From the NCBI GenBank assembly GCA_005405945.1, contig BJHW01000001.1:7378001-7442000 (forward strand): DNA of 64,000 nucleotides, given 5' to 3'. The notes beneath the pieces were generated by a model that saw nothing but the letters and a program-made list of their open reading frames with translations, made no database searches and was not told where the DNA came from. This document shows positions 8,325 to 17,389 of the stretch, one piece after another; positions within the stretch are counted from its first letter, which is position 1, and each line of letters begins with the position of its first letter. The position numbers and the translations under genes are program-made. The DNA is from Streptomyces violaceusniger (GTDB lineage Bacteria > Actinomycetota > Actinomycetes > Streptomycetales > Streptomycetaceae).

Positions 8325-9883
8325 ATGACGACCCTCGCACACGACTCGGCCACCCTCACCCGCGACGCTCTCACCGTTCTCCAGCCCGGCTTCACCGGAA
8401 CCACCGCCCCGACTGGGTGCTGCGGCGGCTCGGCGAGGGGCTCGCCTCCGTCGGCCTGTTCGGCCGGAACATCGCCACGCCCGAGCAGCTGGGCGCCCTC
8501 ACCGCCCAGCTGCGCGCCGAGCGTGACGACGTCCTGGTGGCGATCGACGAGGAGGGCGGCGACGTCACCCGGCTGGAGGTGCGCACCGGCTCCTCCTTCC
8601 CCGGCAACCTCGCGCTCGGCGCCGTCGACGACCCGGAGCTGACCCGCGCCGTCGCCCGCGAGCTGGGCCGCCGCCTCGCCGAATGCGGCGTCAACCTCAA
8701 CTGGGCGCCCTCCGCCGACGTCAACTCCAACCCCGACAATCCCGTCATCGGCGTGCGCTCCTTCGGCGCCGAGCCGGGGCTCGTGGCCCGGCACACCGCC
8801 GCGTACATCGAGGGCCTGCAGGGCGCCGGGGTGGCCGCCTGCACCAAGCACTTCCCCGGCCACGGCGACACCGCCGTCGACTCCCACCACTCCCTGCCGC
8901 GCATCGACGCCGGTCTGGACACCCTGACCGCCCGCGAACTGGTGCCCTTCCGCGCCGCCGTCGCCGCCGGGACCAAGGCCGTGATGAGCGCGCACATCCT
9001 GCTGCCCGCGCTCGACCCCGACCTGCCCGCCACCCTCAGCCCCGCCGCGCTGCACGGCCTGCTGCGCCGGCCCGTGGCCGACGGCGGACTCGGCTTCGAC
9101 GGGATGATCGTCACCGACGGCATGGAGATGCGGGCCATCGCCGACGCGTACGGCATCGAGCGCGGCAGCGTCCTGGCGATCGCCGCGGGCGCCGACGCCA
9201 TCTGCGTGGGCGGCGGGCTCGCCGACGAGGGCACCGTGCTGCGGCTGCGCGACGCGCTGGTCAGCGCCGTCATCGAGGGGCGGCTGGCGGAGGAGCGGCT
9301 GGCCGAGGCGGCGGCGCGGGTGCGCGGCCTGGGGGAGTGGACGCGGCGCTCCGGAGGACCGCGCGCGGCGCACGGCATCGAGCCCGCCGCGGGGGTGGGG
9401 CTCGCCGCCGCGCGCCGGGCGCTCAGAGTCACCCCGGCCGGGACCTCGTACGAGCCCGTGACCGGACCCGCCTACGTGGCCACCTTCACCCCGGTGGCCA
9501 ACATCGCCGTCGGCGAGGAGACCCCCTGGGGCGTCGGCGCCGAACTGGCCCGGCTGCGCCCTGGCACCGGGGCCGCCACCTACGGGCGGCAGGACGCCGA
9601 GGCCCGGGGCGTCCACGGCCTGATCGAATATATGCTCGACACCGCGGGGGACCGTAGGATCGTCGCTGTGGTCCGCGATGTCCACCGCCACCCCTGGATG
9701 GCCGACGCGCTGGACGCCCTGCTCACCGCCCGGCCGGAGACGGTCGTCGTGGAGATGGGGGTGCCCCAGGCGCCGCCCGTCGGGGCGCCGCACATCGCGA
9801 CCCACGGCGCCGCCCGGGTGTGTGGACGGGCGGCCGCGGAAGTGATCGTCGGCAACGGCGCCGGTGACCACCCCGGGGACTGA
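8325..9883 (+). CDS. dasD: DasD, GH3 beta-N-acetylhexosaminidase (frameshifted)
   Basis: The start at ATG 8325 gives MTTLAHDSATLTRDALTVLQ, the family N-terminus, but at the CCCC run 8407-8410 the frame shifts to the one that carries the body of the enzyme to 9883. One extra C would restore about 519 residues. The body shows the NagZ-type glycoside hydrolase 3 signature KHFPGHGDTAVDSHHS and the nucleophile region MIVTDGMEM, and it hydrolyses chitooligosaccharides or muropeptide GlcNAc. It follows dasC directly, so imported chitobiose is probably split by this cytoplasmic enzyme. ATG 8312 is in the body frame but encodes nothing family-like. The break is probably a sequencing error. Confidence 0.85.
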
Positions 9884-9936
9884 CCCCTCAGCCCCCTCGG
9901 CCCAGCCCGGCAAAGAGCCACCTGGAGGCACCCAGC

Positions 9937-11007
9937 ATGTCCGCCACGACGACGGCCCAGCGCAGCGACCAGCCGGGCCGGATCATGTCCGGCGAGATGG
10001 CCGAGCAGCCCGCCGTGCTGCGCCGCATCCTCGACCAGGGCGCCCCGAGGATCCGCGAGGTCGCGGAGCGGATCGCCGCCCGCAACCCGCGCTTCGTCCT
10101 GCTCACCGCCCGGGGCACCTCGGACAACGCGGCGCTGTACGCGAAGTACCTGCTCGAGGTGTTGCTCGGCAAGCCGTGCGGGCTGACCTCCATGTCCACC
10201 ACCACCGCGTACGGCGCCCAGCCGGACCTCACCGACGTCCTGGTGATCACCGTCAGCCAGTCCGGCGGCTCCCCCGACCTGGTGGCCTCCACCGAGGCCG
10301 CCCGCGCGGCCGGTGCGATCACCCTCGCGGTGACCAACAACGCCGACTCGCCGCTCGCGGCCGTCTCCGAATTCCACATCGACGTCCTGGCCGGGCCGGA
10401 GAAGGCGCTGCCCGCGACCAAGACCTACACCGCCGAACTGCTCGCCCTCTACCTCTTCGTGGAGGGGCTGCGCGGCGGCGACGGCGCGGCCGCCAAGGTG
10501 CTGCCCGACCTCGCCCAGCAGATCCTCGACCGCCAGGACGAGGTCCGGCAGCTCGCGGCGCGCTACCGCTTCGCCGAGCGGATGGTCCTCACCTCCCGGG
10601 GCTACGGCTACCCGACCGCCAAGGAAGCCGCCCTGAAGCTGATGGAGACCAGCTACATCCCGGCGCTCTCCTACTCGGGCGCCGATCTGCTGCACGGCCC
10701 GCTGGCCATGGTCGACAACATCTCGCCGGTGATCGCGATCGTCACCGAGGGCAAGGGCGGCCAGGCGCTGCAGCCGGTCCTGGAGCGGCTGCGCGGCCGG
10801 GGCGCGGACCTGGTGGTCATCGGCAGCGCGTCGGAGGTGGAGCGGGCCTCGGCGGGGTTCGCCCTGCCGACGGACGGGGTCGCCGAGGAGGTCCAGCCGA
10901 TCCTGGAGATCCTGCCGCTGCAGATGCTGGCGTACGAGGTGACGATCGCGCGTGGGCAGGACCCGGACGCGCCGCGGGCGCTGGCGAAGGTGACGGAGAC
11001 GCGTTGA
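9937..11007 (+). CDS. SIS-domain sugar-phosphate isomerase/deaminase-like protein
   Basis: 356 residues with two tandem SIS domains, like the isomerase half of GlmS without the glutaminase half. Visible sugar-phosphate loops are LTARGTSDNAALYAKYLLE, TVSQSGGSPD, KEAALKLMETSYIPA, and the C-terminal ALAKVTETR. It follows dasD by 53 bp with GGAGG before the ATG and is probably in the das transcript, implying action on GlcN-6-P or GlcNAc-6-P in the cytoplasm. In S. coelicolor I recall nagB (a different fold) near this place. SIS paralogues in Streptomyces have been linked to other GlcNAc-6-P reactions, so the exact reaction is open. Confidence 0.8.
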   Translation: MSATTTAQRSDQPGRIMSGEMAEQPAVLRRILDQGAPRIREVAERIAARNPRFVLLTARGTSDNAALYAKYLLEVLLGKPCGLTSMSTTTAYGAQPDLTDVLVITVSQSGGSPDLVASTEAARAAGAITLAVTNNADSPLAAVSEFHIDVLAGPEKALPATKTYTAELLALYLFVEGLRGGDGAAAKVLPDLAQQILDRQDEVRQLAARYRFAERMVLTSRGYGYPTAKEAALKLMETSYIPALSYSGADLLHGPLAMVDNISPVIAIVTEGKGGQALQPVLERLRGRGADLVVIGSASEVERASAGFALPTDGVAEEVQPILEILPLQMLAYEVTIARGQDPDAPRALAKVTETR

Positions 11008-11136
11008 GGCGTTGCCGGACGGAGTCCGGCCGGGCGGCCGAAGCTTGTGAGGCCCCCGGGGCCGAGCAATGCGAGGGCGGCCATCAAGGCTTGGTCGCGC
11101 CGCGGGCGCCGGCGAAGGTGACGGAGACGCGCTGAG
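10968..11136. repeat. 41-bp direct duplication of the 3' end of the SIS gene
   Basis: The last codons and stop of the SIS gene (10968-11008) recur at 11096-11136 with two mismatches, 128 bp apart. The second copy is non-coding in context and includes a second copy of the stop region (GCTGAG instead of GTTGAG). It is a scar of local duplication or recombination. Confidence 0.85.
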
Positions 11137-11203
11137 CCTCGCGGTGAGGGGCTCGCCGGGACAACGCGGGCCCTCATTGCGACATACCGCTGAGGCACAG
11201 GAA

Positions 11204-11240
11204 AAGGCTCCCGCGGCCTTCGACGAGGCGCGGGAGCCTT
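11204..11240 (+). terminator. hairpin terminator after the das operon
   Basis: AAGGCTCCCGCG, a 13-base loop, and CGCGGGAGCCTT form a 12-bp stem ending in TT. It lies downstream of the SIS gene and its duplicated tail, and is the probable end of the dasABCD-SIS transcript. Confidence 0.7.
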
Positions 11241-11422
11241 GGGTGTGACACCCGCGGGCCGCGGCGCCAGGGCGGGACCCTCAACCCGCCCGGCACCGCA
11301 GCCCGGAGTTGCGTCGGCCGAGCGGCCGACCTGAGGACTCCCGGGCGGTCAGGGCAGAGCGCTCCGGGTCCCTCGATCCGCCCTCCTGTGCGGGGAGAGC
11401 GGAAGATCGCAGTGCTCGATAT

Positions 11423-11438
11423 TCTGGACTAGACCACT
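11423..11438. promoter_or_regulatory. DasR-responsive element upstream of the PdtaS-type kinase
   Basis: TCTGGACTAGACCACT matches 13 of 16 positions of the dre consensus and keeps the palindromic CTAG centre. It lies 61 bp upstream of the kinase GTG, after the das terminator, so it would control the kinase rather than the das operon. The gap 11008-11498 otherwise holds only the duplication and the terminator. Confidence 0.6.
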
Positions 11439-11498
11439 GCTGTCTGTCCATGCTTATGCGCGAATAGGCTAATCCACAGGTGAGGGTAGGCTCGCAAC

Positions 11499-12977
11499 GT
11501 GCCCTCCATGAACGACCTCGTCCGCCAGCACACCGCACTCGACGATTCCGACCTCGAGTGGCTCCACCTGCTGGTCTCGGAGTGGCAGCTGCTCTCCGAC
11601 CTCTCTTTCGCCGATCTGGTGCTGTGGGTCCCCACCAGCGACGGCACCCGGTACGTCTCCGTGGCCCAGATGCGGCCGAACACCGGGCCCACCTCCTACC
11701 AGGACGACATGGTCGGCCATCTCGTCCCCCGCGGCCGCCGCCCCATGCTGGACGCCGCCCTGGACGAGGGCCGGATCGTCCGGGAGGGCGACCCCGAGTG
11801 GCGCGAGGAGGTGCCGGTCCGGGTGGAGTCCATCCCGGTCCGGCGGGAGAGCCGGGTCCTCGGGGTGATCGCGCGGAACACCAATCTGCTGACCGTACGG
11901 ACCCCCAGCCGGCTGGAGCTCACCTACCTCCAGAGCGCGTCCGACCTCGCCCAGATGATCGCCGCGGGATCGTTTCCGTTCCCCAACCAGCAGGTCGACA
12001 TGGACGCATCACCGCGCGCGGGCGACGGGCTGATCCGGCTCGACGCGGACGGGGTGGTCCAGTACGCGAGTCCCAACGCGCTCTCCGCCTACCACCGGCT
12101 GGGCCTCGCCGCCGATCTCGTCGGCCACCACCTGGGCAAGACCACCGCCGAACTCGCGCCGGTGCGCGGCCCGGTGGACGAGGCGCTGGTCAAACTGGCC
12201 AGCGGCTGGGCGCCCCGGGAGTTCGAGGTCGAGGGCGGCGACGGGGTCATCCAGCTGCGGGCCATTCCGCTCAAGCCCAAGGGGCTGCACATCGGCTCGC
12301 TGGTGCTGCTGCGGGACGTCACCGAACTGCGACGCCGCGAGCGCGAGTTGATCACCAAGGACGCCACCATCCGGGAGATCCACCACCGGGTGAAGAACAA
12401 CCTCCAGACGGTGGCGGCCCTGTTGCGGCTCCAGGCCCGCCGCATGGACTCGGTGCAGGGGCGGGAGGCGCTCAACGAGGCGGTGCGCAGGGTCGGCTCG
12501 ATCGCCATCGTCCATGAGACCCTCTCGCAGAACCTCGACGAGCGGGTCGAGTTCGACGACATAGCCGACCGGGTGCTGGCGATGGTGGCCGAGATATCGC
12601 CCGGCAAGGTGACCGGCCGCCGCACCGGGCGGTTCGGCATCCTCGACGCCTAGGTGGCCACCCCGCTGTCCATGGTCCTCACCGAGGTGCTGCAGAACGC
12701 GCTGGAGCACGGCTTCGGACCGGGGGAGCAGGGCACGGTCGAGGTCTCGGCGGTGCGCGGGGGCGGCGATGAGGAGAGCCGGCTGGTGGTGGTCGTCCAG
12801 GACGACGGGCGCGGGCTGCCGGAGGGGTTCGACCCCCAGCGGGCCGGAAACCTGGGGCTTCAGATCGTCCGCACCCTGGTGGAGGGGGAGCTGGGCGGGA
12901 CGTTCGACATGGTGCCCGCGCCGGAGCGCGGCACCCGGGTGATGCTGGACTTCCCGGTGGGTGCCGAGAAGCACTGA
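11499..12977 (+). pseudogene. PdtaS-like sensor histidine kinase split by an in-frame TAG
   Basis: From GTG 11499 (AGGTGAGGG 12 bases upstream) a 384-residue product runs to TAG at 12651-12653; the same frame continues as 107 residues from GTG 12654 to 12977. The first part has an N-terminal GAF-like sensor region, a PAS domain near residues 170-285, and the HisKA_2 box IREIHHRVKNNLQTVAALL. The second part is the ATP-binding domain (VLTEVLQNALEHGF N-box, DDGRGLPEGF, LGLQIVRTLV). The expected codon between them is GAG for Glu (as I recall the S. coelicolor protein), so one substitution separates phosphoacceptor from catalytic domain. TAG-GTG abutment could allow reinitiation. In relatives this kinase phosphorylates an RNA-binding ANTAR response regulator. 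Confidence 0.8.
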
Positions 12978-12992
12978 TGTGCTGAACACATC

Positions 12993-13052
12993 GTTGTCGG
13001 GATTGTTATCGGGACCGTTATCGGGACCGTTGTCGGGACCGTTGTCGGGATC
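12993..13052. repeat. 12-bp tandem repeat, five copies
   Basis: Five head-to-tail copies of a unit close to GTTATCGGGACC (variants GTTGTC and GGATC/GGATT) lie between the kinase gene and the terminator that precedes wblE. No gene is present in the gap 12978-13170. Confidence 0.85.
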
Positions 13053-13072
13053 GTTATGAGCCCGGAAAGCAC

Positions 13073-13103
13073 TGAGCCCCGGACCCATCTGGTCCGGGGC
13101 TCA
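13073..13103. terminator. bidirectional terminator between kinase and wblE
   Basis: TGAGCCCCGGACC, loop CATCT, GGTCCGGGGCTCA: a perfect 13-bp stem between two convergent genes, able to end both transcripts. Confidence 0.8.
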
Positions 13104-13170
13104 AAGCTCATGATGCTGTGCGCATGGGGGTTACTACGCGCTGCGGCTCGGGGGCCACGGGGTGCGGGCT

Positions 13171-13428
13171 TCAGGCGCTGGCGTTGCGTGCCCGGTTGCG
13201 AGCGGCACGGCGCTTCATGGCGCGGCGCTCGTCCTCGCTCATTCCACCCCAGACGCCGGAGTCCTGGCCGGACTCAAGCGCCCACTGCAGGCACTGCTCC
13301 ATGACGGGGCAGCGGCGGCAGACGGCCTTGGCTTCCTCGATCTGCAGCAGCGCAGGACCGGTGTTGCCGATGGGGAAGAACAGCTCGGGGTCTTCCTCGC
13401 GGCAAACGGCGTTGTGACGCCAGTCCAT
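13171..13428 (-). CDS. wblE: WblE, WhiB-like iron-sulfur regulator (WhiB1 orthologue)
   Basis: 85 residues from ATG at 13428, with AGGAG 9 bases upstream. Four cysteines (Cys9, and the CRRCPVMEQC set) ligate a [4Fe-4S] cluster; GVWGGMSEDERR is the family turn that contacts sigma-A region 4, and the C-terminus KRRAARNRARNA is the basic DNA-binding tail. The protein is nearly identical to what I recall for S. coelicolor WblE, a redox/NO-responsive partner of the main sigma factor. The adjacent lipid kinase gene supports synteny. Confidence 0.93.
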   Translation of the reverse strand: MDWRHNAVCREEDPELFFPIGNTGPALLQIEEAKAVCRRCPVMEQCLQWALESGQDSGVWGGMSEDERRAMKRRAARNRARNASA

Positions 13429-13746
13429 GGCTGCTCCATCTCCTCGTATTGCGGGCTCGTTGCTTGTGAATGTGAACGCTTTCACGAATCCCCCCGTAAG
13501 GGTAGGGCCGCCGAACCAGTTGGGGCTGGTGCGGTCCTGTGGAATGAGGAGGGGGTTCGGGCTCTCAAGGGGCCTTTCAGAAGGCCGTCCCGATCGCCAA
13601 GAAGAGACTCGCAAACCTCGGCGACGGATACAACCCCTTCCGGAAAGTTTTTTTTGATTCCTTGGTGTCGGCTCGGTCACAGCCGTACTTCCGGTGGGTG
13701 GAGTCCAGGCTAAACGTTCGACTGGAAGGACTTTTTGCGGTCTCAC
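13429..13746. other. intergenic region upstream of wblE
   Basis: 318 bp without a credible gene. It must contain the wblE promoter (reading leftward). The only odd feature is a run of eight T at about 13646-13653 after TTCCGGAA, unusual at this GC content; on the wblE-sense strand this is an A-tract that could act as an upstream promoter element. Confidence 0.5.
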
Positions 13747-14714
13747 TCACACAATCACACGCAGTGCACGGCGTACGCCTGTGAACGTCACGCTCGTACG
13801 CAGTCCCAGGTGGTCACCGTCCATCTGGAACGGCAGTGGCGCCTGGGATTGCAAGGTGAAGTCCTCCAGATCGTGGAGGGCTACCACATGCTTGCCGCGG
13901 GGGCCGCGCTCGGGCGTCGACATCAGCAGCTGGGTCGCGTAGCGGGTCATCGCAGGGGCCGACAGCTTGGCGAGTCCCAGCACGTCGAGGGCGGTGTCGA
14001 AGGATGCCTGGGGCGCCGCGTAGACCGGGCGGTTGCCCAGAAAGGTCCACGGGGAGGTGTTGCAGACTATGGACAGCGCCAGCTCCTCGATCGGGTCCTC
14101 GCCCGGCCGCCCGATGGTGATGGTGCCCTGCCGCCGGTGCGGCTCCCCATGAACTGCCGCACCATCTGCCGTATGTAGAGGGCGTGGGTGGACCGCTTGC
14201 CGCGCTCGCGCTGCTGCTCGACCCGGCCGATGACGCTCGCGTCGAAGCCGAGCCCGGCGCAGAAGGTGAACCAGCGGGCCGGGACCGACTCGTCCCGGGT
14301 GCCCGGGGTGCCGCCCGCGAGCCCGAGGCCCACGGTGCGCTCGGTGCCGTCTCTCAACGCGTCCAGCAGGGCGCCGGTCGCCTCGACGGCGTCATTGGGC
14401 AGCCCGAGCGCGCGGGCGAAGACATTGGTGGAGCCGCCGGGCACGACCGCGAGCCGGGGCAACTCCTGGGGGGCGGGGCCATGGTGCAGCAGTCCGTTGA
14501 CGACCTCGTTGACGGTGCCGTCGCCGCCGAACGCCACGACCAGTTCATGAGTGCCGCCGTCGACCGCGCGCCGGGCCAGGTCGCGGGCGTGCCCCCGGTA
14601 CTCCGTGGTCGCCACGTCCAACTTCAGATCGCTGGCGAGCGCGTGGAACAGAACATCCCGGGTGCGGGCACTGGTGGTGGTTGCTGCCGGGTTGACCACG
14701 AGGAGTGCGCGCAT
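13747..14714 (-). CDS. diacylglycerol/lipid kinase family protein (frameshifted)
   Basis: The N-terminal frame from ATG 14714 encodes MRALLVVNPAATTTSARTRD and the catalytic AFGGDGTVNEVVNGLL and VVPGGSTNVFARALGLP loops of DAGK_cat lipid kinases. At a CCCC run (14145-14148) the frame moves; the continuation to 13747 encodes the beta-sandwich C-terminal domain, ending VTFTGVRRALRVIV. One extra base would give about 322 residues, the normal size. Family members phosphorylate diacylglycerol or related lipids at the membrane. The gene sits between wblE and a small membrane protein as in S. coelicolor. The break looks like a homopolymer error. Confidence 0.8.
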
Positions 14715-14793
14715 GCGCGCCAGCCTACCCATCCGGGACGACCGGCCCCAGGGGGGTAGGGTAAGGGCGCCTCGGGGCGGCTAGGCTGCTGGG

Positions 14794-15342
14794 GTGAGCA
14801 GTAAGAAGTCCGCTACCGCGAAGAAGGCGCAGAGGGCCACGGCGCGGAAGGCTGCGGATCGGCCGGACGCCGGTGCCGCCAAGGCGGCCGACGCTGCCGG
14901 TACCGCCAAGGCGACCGGCACCGCTGGTGCCGCTGGTGCCGCGCCCACCGGGCCCCGCCCCGCCCGGCTGACCGCCGCCGCGGTGCTGGCCGCCGCGGAG
15001 GGCGTGGTGCTGCTGGGCTTCGGCGTCTACGTACTGATCATGGGACTGACCGGGAATCCGGAGAGCCCGCAGCAGGCGGAGATGCTCGGGGTCACCGTGC
15101 TCGCGCTGGCCCTGCTGCCGCTGCTGGCGGCCCGTGGGCTGTGGCTGCGGCGCCGTTGGAGCCGCGGCCCCGCGATGATCACCCAGCTGATGGCGCTGCC
15201 GGTGGCCTGGACGCTGCTGCAGAACGGCGGCGCGCTGATCGCCGCCGGCGCGGCCACCGCCGTCGCGGCCCTGGCCGTCCTGGCGCTGCTGATCAACCCG
15301 ACGGCGACCGAGGCCCTGGGCATCGGCCCCCGCGACGCATAG
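14794..15342 (+). CDS. four-helix integral membrane protein
   Basis: 182 residues from GTG. A Lys/Ala-rich basic cytoplasmic tail of about 60 residues (MSSKKSATAKKAQRATARKA) precedes four hydrophobic helices: about 65-85, 98-112, 125-140 and 146-167. No motif indicates function. Proteins of this kind occur between the lipid kinase and sigH genes in other Streptomyces. It is divergent from the kinase gene with about 80 bp between the starts. Confidence 0.65.
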   Translation: MSSKKSATAKKAQRATARKAADRPDAGAAKAADAAGTAKATGTAGAAGAAPTGPRPARLTAAAVLAAAEGVVLLGFGVYVLIMGLTGNPESPQQAEMLGVTVLALALLPLLAARGLWLRRRWSRGPAMITQLMALPVAWTLLQNGGALIAAGAATAVAALAVLALLINPTATEALGIGPRDA

Positions 15343-15379
15343 CCGGTCTCCGCCTGCGGCGTGCCCGGGTGACGCCTGC

Positions 15380-15782
15380 GGCGGGCTGTTCCCCTCCCCG
15401 CCCCTTCCCACAACTGGGGCTCCGCCCCAGACCCCGAAACTGGGACTCCGCCCAGACCCCGGACGAGGCTGCCCTTGGCCCCGGGCGGCGGTCCTTGCGC
15501 CCGACCCGGACCCAGGCATCCGCCTCTTCCCGCAGCGTTGGTGTGCGGCTCTGCCGCGTGGCGGGGCTTCGCCCCAGGCCTCGGACGGGTTGTCCCTGGC
15601 CCCGGGCGGGGGTTCTGCCCCGACTCGGACCGGGGCTCGCCCCCGTCCCCGGATCGGGGCATCCGCCTCTTCCCGCAGCGTCGGTATGCGGCTCTGCCGC
15701 GTGGCGGGGCTCCGCCCCGATCCCGGGGTCCAGGGGTGGAGCCCCTGGTATCGGGAAGGGGCGGGGAGGGGAACAGCCCGCC
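15380..15782. repeat. GC-rich dispersed element with 30-bp inverted ends
   Basis: Left end GGCGGGCTGTTCCCCTCCCC (continuing GCCCCTTCCC) at 15380-15409 is matched by its exact reverse complement at 15753-15782. The interior is composed of short palindromes such as GGGGCTCCGCCCC and rearranged copies of CCCCGGGCGG. The 463-bp gap 15343-15805 contains nothing else. Related elements occur at 20107, 22050, 27502, 48905 and 63422. Confidence 0.85.
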
Positions 15783-15805
15783 GGGCGAGCCGTAGTGCTC
15801 GCTCG

Positions 15806-16711
15806 TTACTCCTCGACCAGCAGCTTGTCGCGCAGCTGCGCGAGCGTGCGGGCCAGCAGGCGGGAGACATGCATCTGGGAGATGCCGACCTCCTGCGCGA
15901 TCTGCGACTGCGTCATATTGCCGAAGAAGCGCAGCAGCAGGATCTTCTTCTCGCGCGGCGGCAGATCCTCCAGCAGCGGCTTCAGCGACTCGCGGTACTC
16001 GACGCCCTCGAGCGCCTCGTCCTCCGCGCCGAGGGTGTCGGCGACCGCGGGGGACTCGTCGTCCGTATCCGGGACGTCCAGGGACAGGGTGCTGTAGGCA
16101 TTGGCGGACTCCAGCCCCTCCAGCACCTCCTCCTCGGAGATGGACAGATGCTGGGCCAGCTCATGGACGGTCGGGGCGCGGCCATGGCGCTGGGAGAGCT
16201 CCGCGGTGGCCGTGGTCAGCGACAGCCGCAGCTCCTGGAGCCGACGCGGCACCCGCACCGCCCAGCCCTTGTCGCGGAAGTGGCGCTTGATCTCGCCCAC
16301 GACCGTGGGTGTCGCATAGGTGGAGAACTCCACACCGCGGTCCGGATCGAACCGGTCCACGGACTTGATCAGCCCGATGGTGGCGACCTGGGTGAGGTCG
16401 TCCAGCGGCTCACCGCGGTTGCGGAAGCGCCGGGCCAGGTGCTCCACCAGCGGCAGATGCATACGCACGAGGTTGTTGCGCAGCTCGGCCCGCTCGGCGG
16501 AGCCCTCCGGCAGCCGTCGCAGCTCGGCGAACATCGCCCGCGCGCCGCTCCGGTCCTGCGGATCGTGCTGCTGATGCACCTGCTCGTGCTGATCCATGTG
16601 GTCCGCCCGCTCTGGTCGGTCTCCTGCCGCCTCCGAGTCCGCGGGATGCGGCCGGGCCGGCGGGTGCGGGATGGCCGGGGTACCCACTCCCCGCGATGAT
16701 GCAGTGCTCAC
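15806..16711 (-). CDS. sigH: SigH-type alternative sigma factor (SigB/F/G family)
   Basis: 301 residues from GTG 16711, which follows the anti-sigma stop by 17 bp and has AGGGGG before it. After a polar His/Gln-rich N-terminus come region 2 (LVRMHLPLVEHLARRFRNRG, then LTQVATIGLIKSVDRFDP), region 3 (GWAVRVPRRLQELRLSL) and region 4 (LPPREKKILLLRFFGNMTQS, HVSRLLARTLAQL). This is a stress/differentiation sigma factor of the SigB/F class. Pairing with an RsbW-like gene and synteny favour SigH, which in S. coelicolor acts in osmotic response and septation. Internal starts (for example ATG at the MDQHEQ position) may give shorter forms, as reported for SigH. Confidence 0.88.
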   Translation of the reverse strand: MSTASSRGVGTPAIPHPPARPHPADSEAAGDRPERADHMDQHEQVHQQHDPQDRSGARAMFAELRRLPEGSAERAELRNNLVRMHLPLVEHLARRFRNRGEPLDDLTQVATIGLIKSVDRFDPDRGVEFSTYATPTVVGEIKRHFRDKGWAVRVPRRLQELRLSLTTATAELSQRHGRAPTVHELAQHLSISEEEVLEGLESANAYSTLSLDVPDTDDESPAVADTLGAEDEALEGVEYRESLKPLLEDLPPREKKILLLRFFGNMTQSQIAQEVGISQMHVSRLLARTLAQLRDKLLVEE

Positions 16712-16728
16712 GGAGCCCCCTTGTTCCG

Positions 16729-17142
16729 TCACGGCTGTCCGGGGCCGGCGCCGCGCTCCTTGTACAGACTGATGCTGACCGTTCGGTCCTCGGCCACTGT
16801 CGAGTCCACCTTGCCCGCCAGTGCGGAGAGCACCGTCCAGGCGAAGGTGTCGCGCTCGGGGGCGCGACCGTCGGTGGTGGGAGCCGAGACGGTTACCTGG
16901 AGTGCGTCGTCGATCAAGCGGAAGACGCAGCTCAGCACGGAGCCGGACACGGCTTGCTGCAGCAGGATCGCGCACGCCTCGTCAACGGCGATACGCAGAT
17001 CCTCGATTTCGTCGAGGGTGAAGTCCAAGCGGGCTGCGAGGCCGGCGGTGGCCGTCCGCAGCACCGACAGATAGGCACCCGCAGCGGGCAGCCGGACTTC
17101 CACGAAGTCCTGGGTCCCGGGCTCGCCTGCGATCTGGGACAC
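16729..17142 (-). CDS. anti-sigma factor (RsbW-like, PrsH/UshX type)
   Basis: 137 residues from GTG 17142, chosen because GGAGGTGA lies at the right distance; an in-frame TTG at 17154 is the alternative. It has the HATPase fold of anti-sigma kinases: N-box IEDLRIAVDEACAILLQQAV, then FAWTVLSALAGKVDS. It binds and holds the sigma factor encoded immediately downstream, released by an anti-anti-sigma protein. The two genes form an operon. The 247-bp region to the right (17143-17389) contains their promoter and no gene. Confidence 0.88.
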   Translation of the reverse strand: MSQIAGEPGTQDFVEVRLPAAGAYLSVLRTATAGLAARLDFTLDEIEDLRIAVDEACAILLQQAVSGSVLSCVFRLIDDALQVTVSAPTTDGRAPERDTFAWTVLSALAGKVDSTVAEDRTVSISLYKERGAGPGQP

Positions 17143-17389
17143 CCTCACCTCCAAGGTGACACAAGCTGATTGAGCTGAGCTGATTGGAGCGTCGGCCCCG
17201 AACCCTTATGGTGGAGGGTGGTACGGACCGGCGCTGTATGTACTTTGGCTGCGACGCTATCGCGATCTGCGGTTCGGTGTCGCCCGGACGAAGCACGGCC
17301 CCCATCACGGGTGAACCCCGGCCCAGAAGGCCGCGATATCACTCATAGTAAGCACATGAGTACGCAGCGTGGCTAGAGGGTTTGCGGTC

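Noticed and set aside
8312..8411. Start of dasD at ATG 8312, avoiding a frameshift
   Set aside because: The resulting N-terminus (DDPRTRLGHPHPRRSH) is not family-like, while the frame from 8325 is, so a lost C explains the data better.
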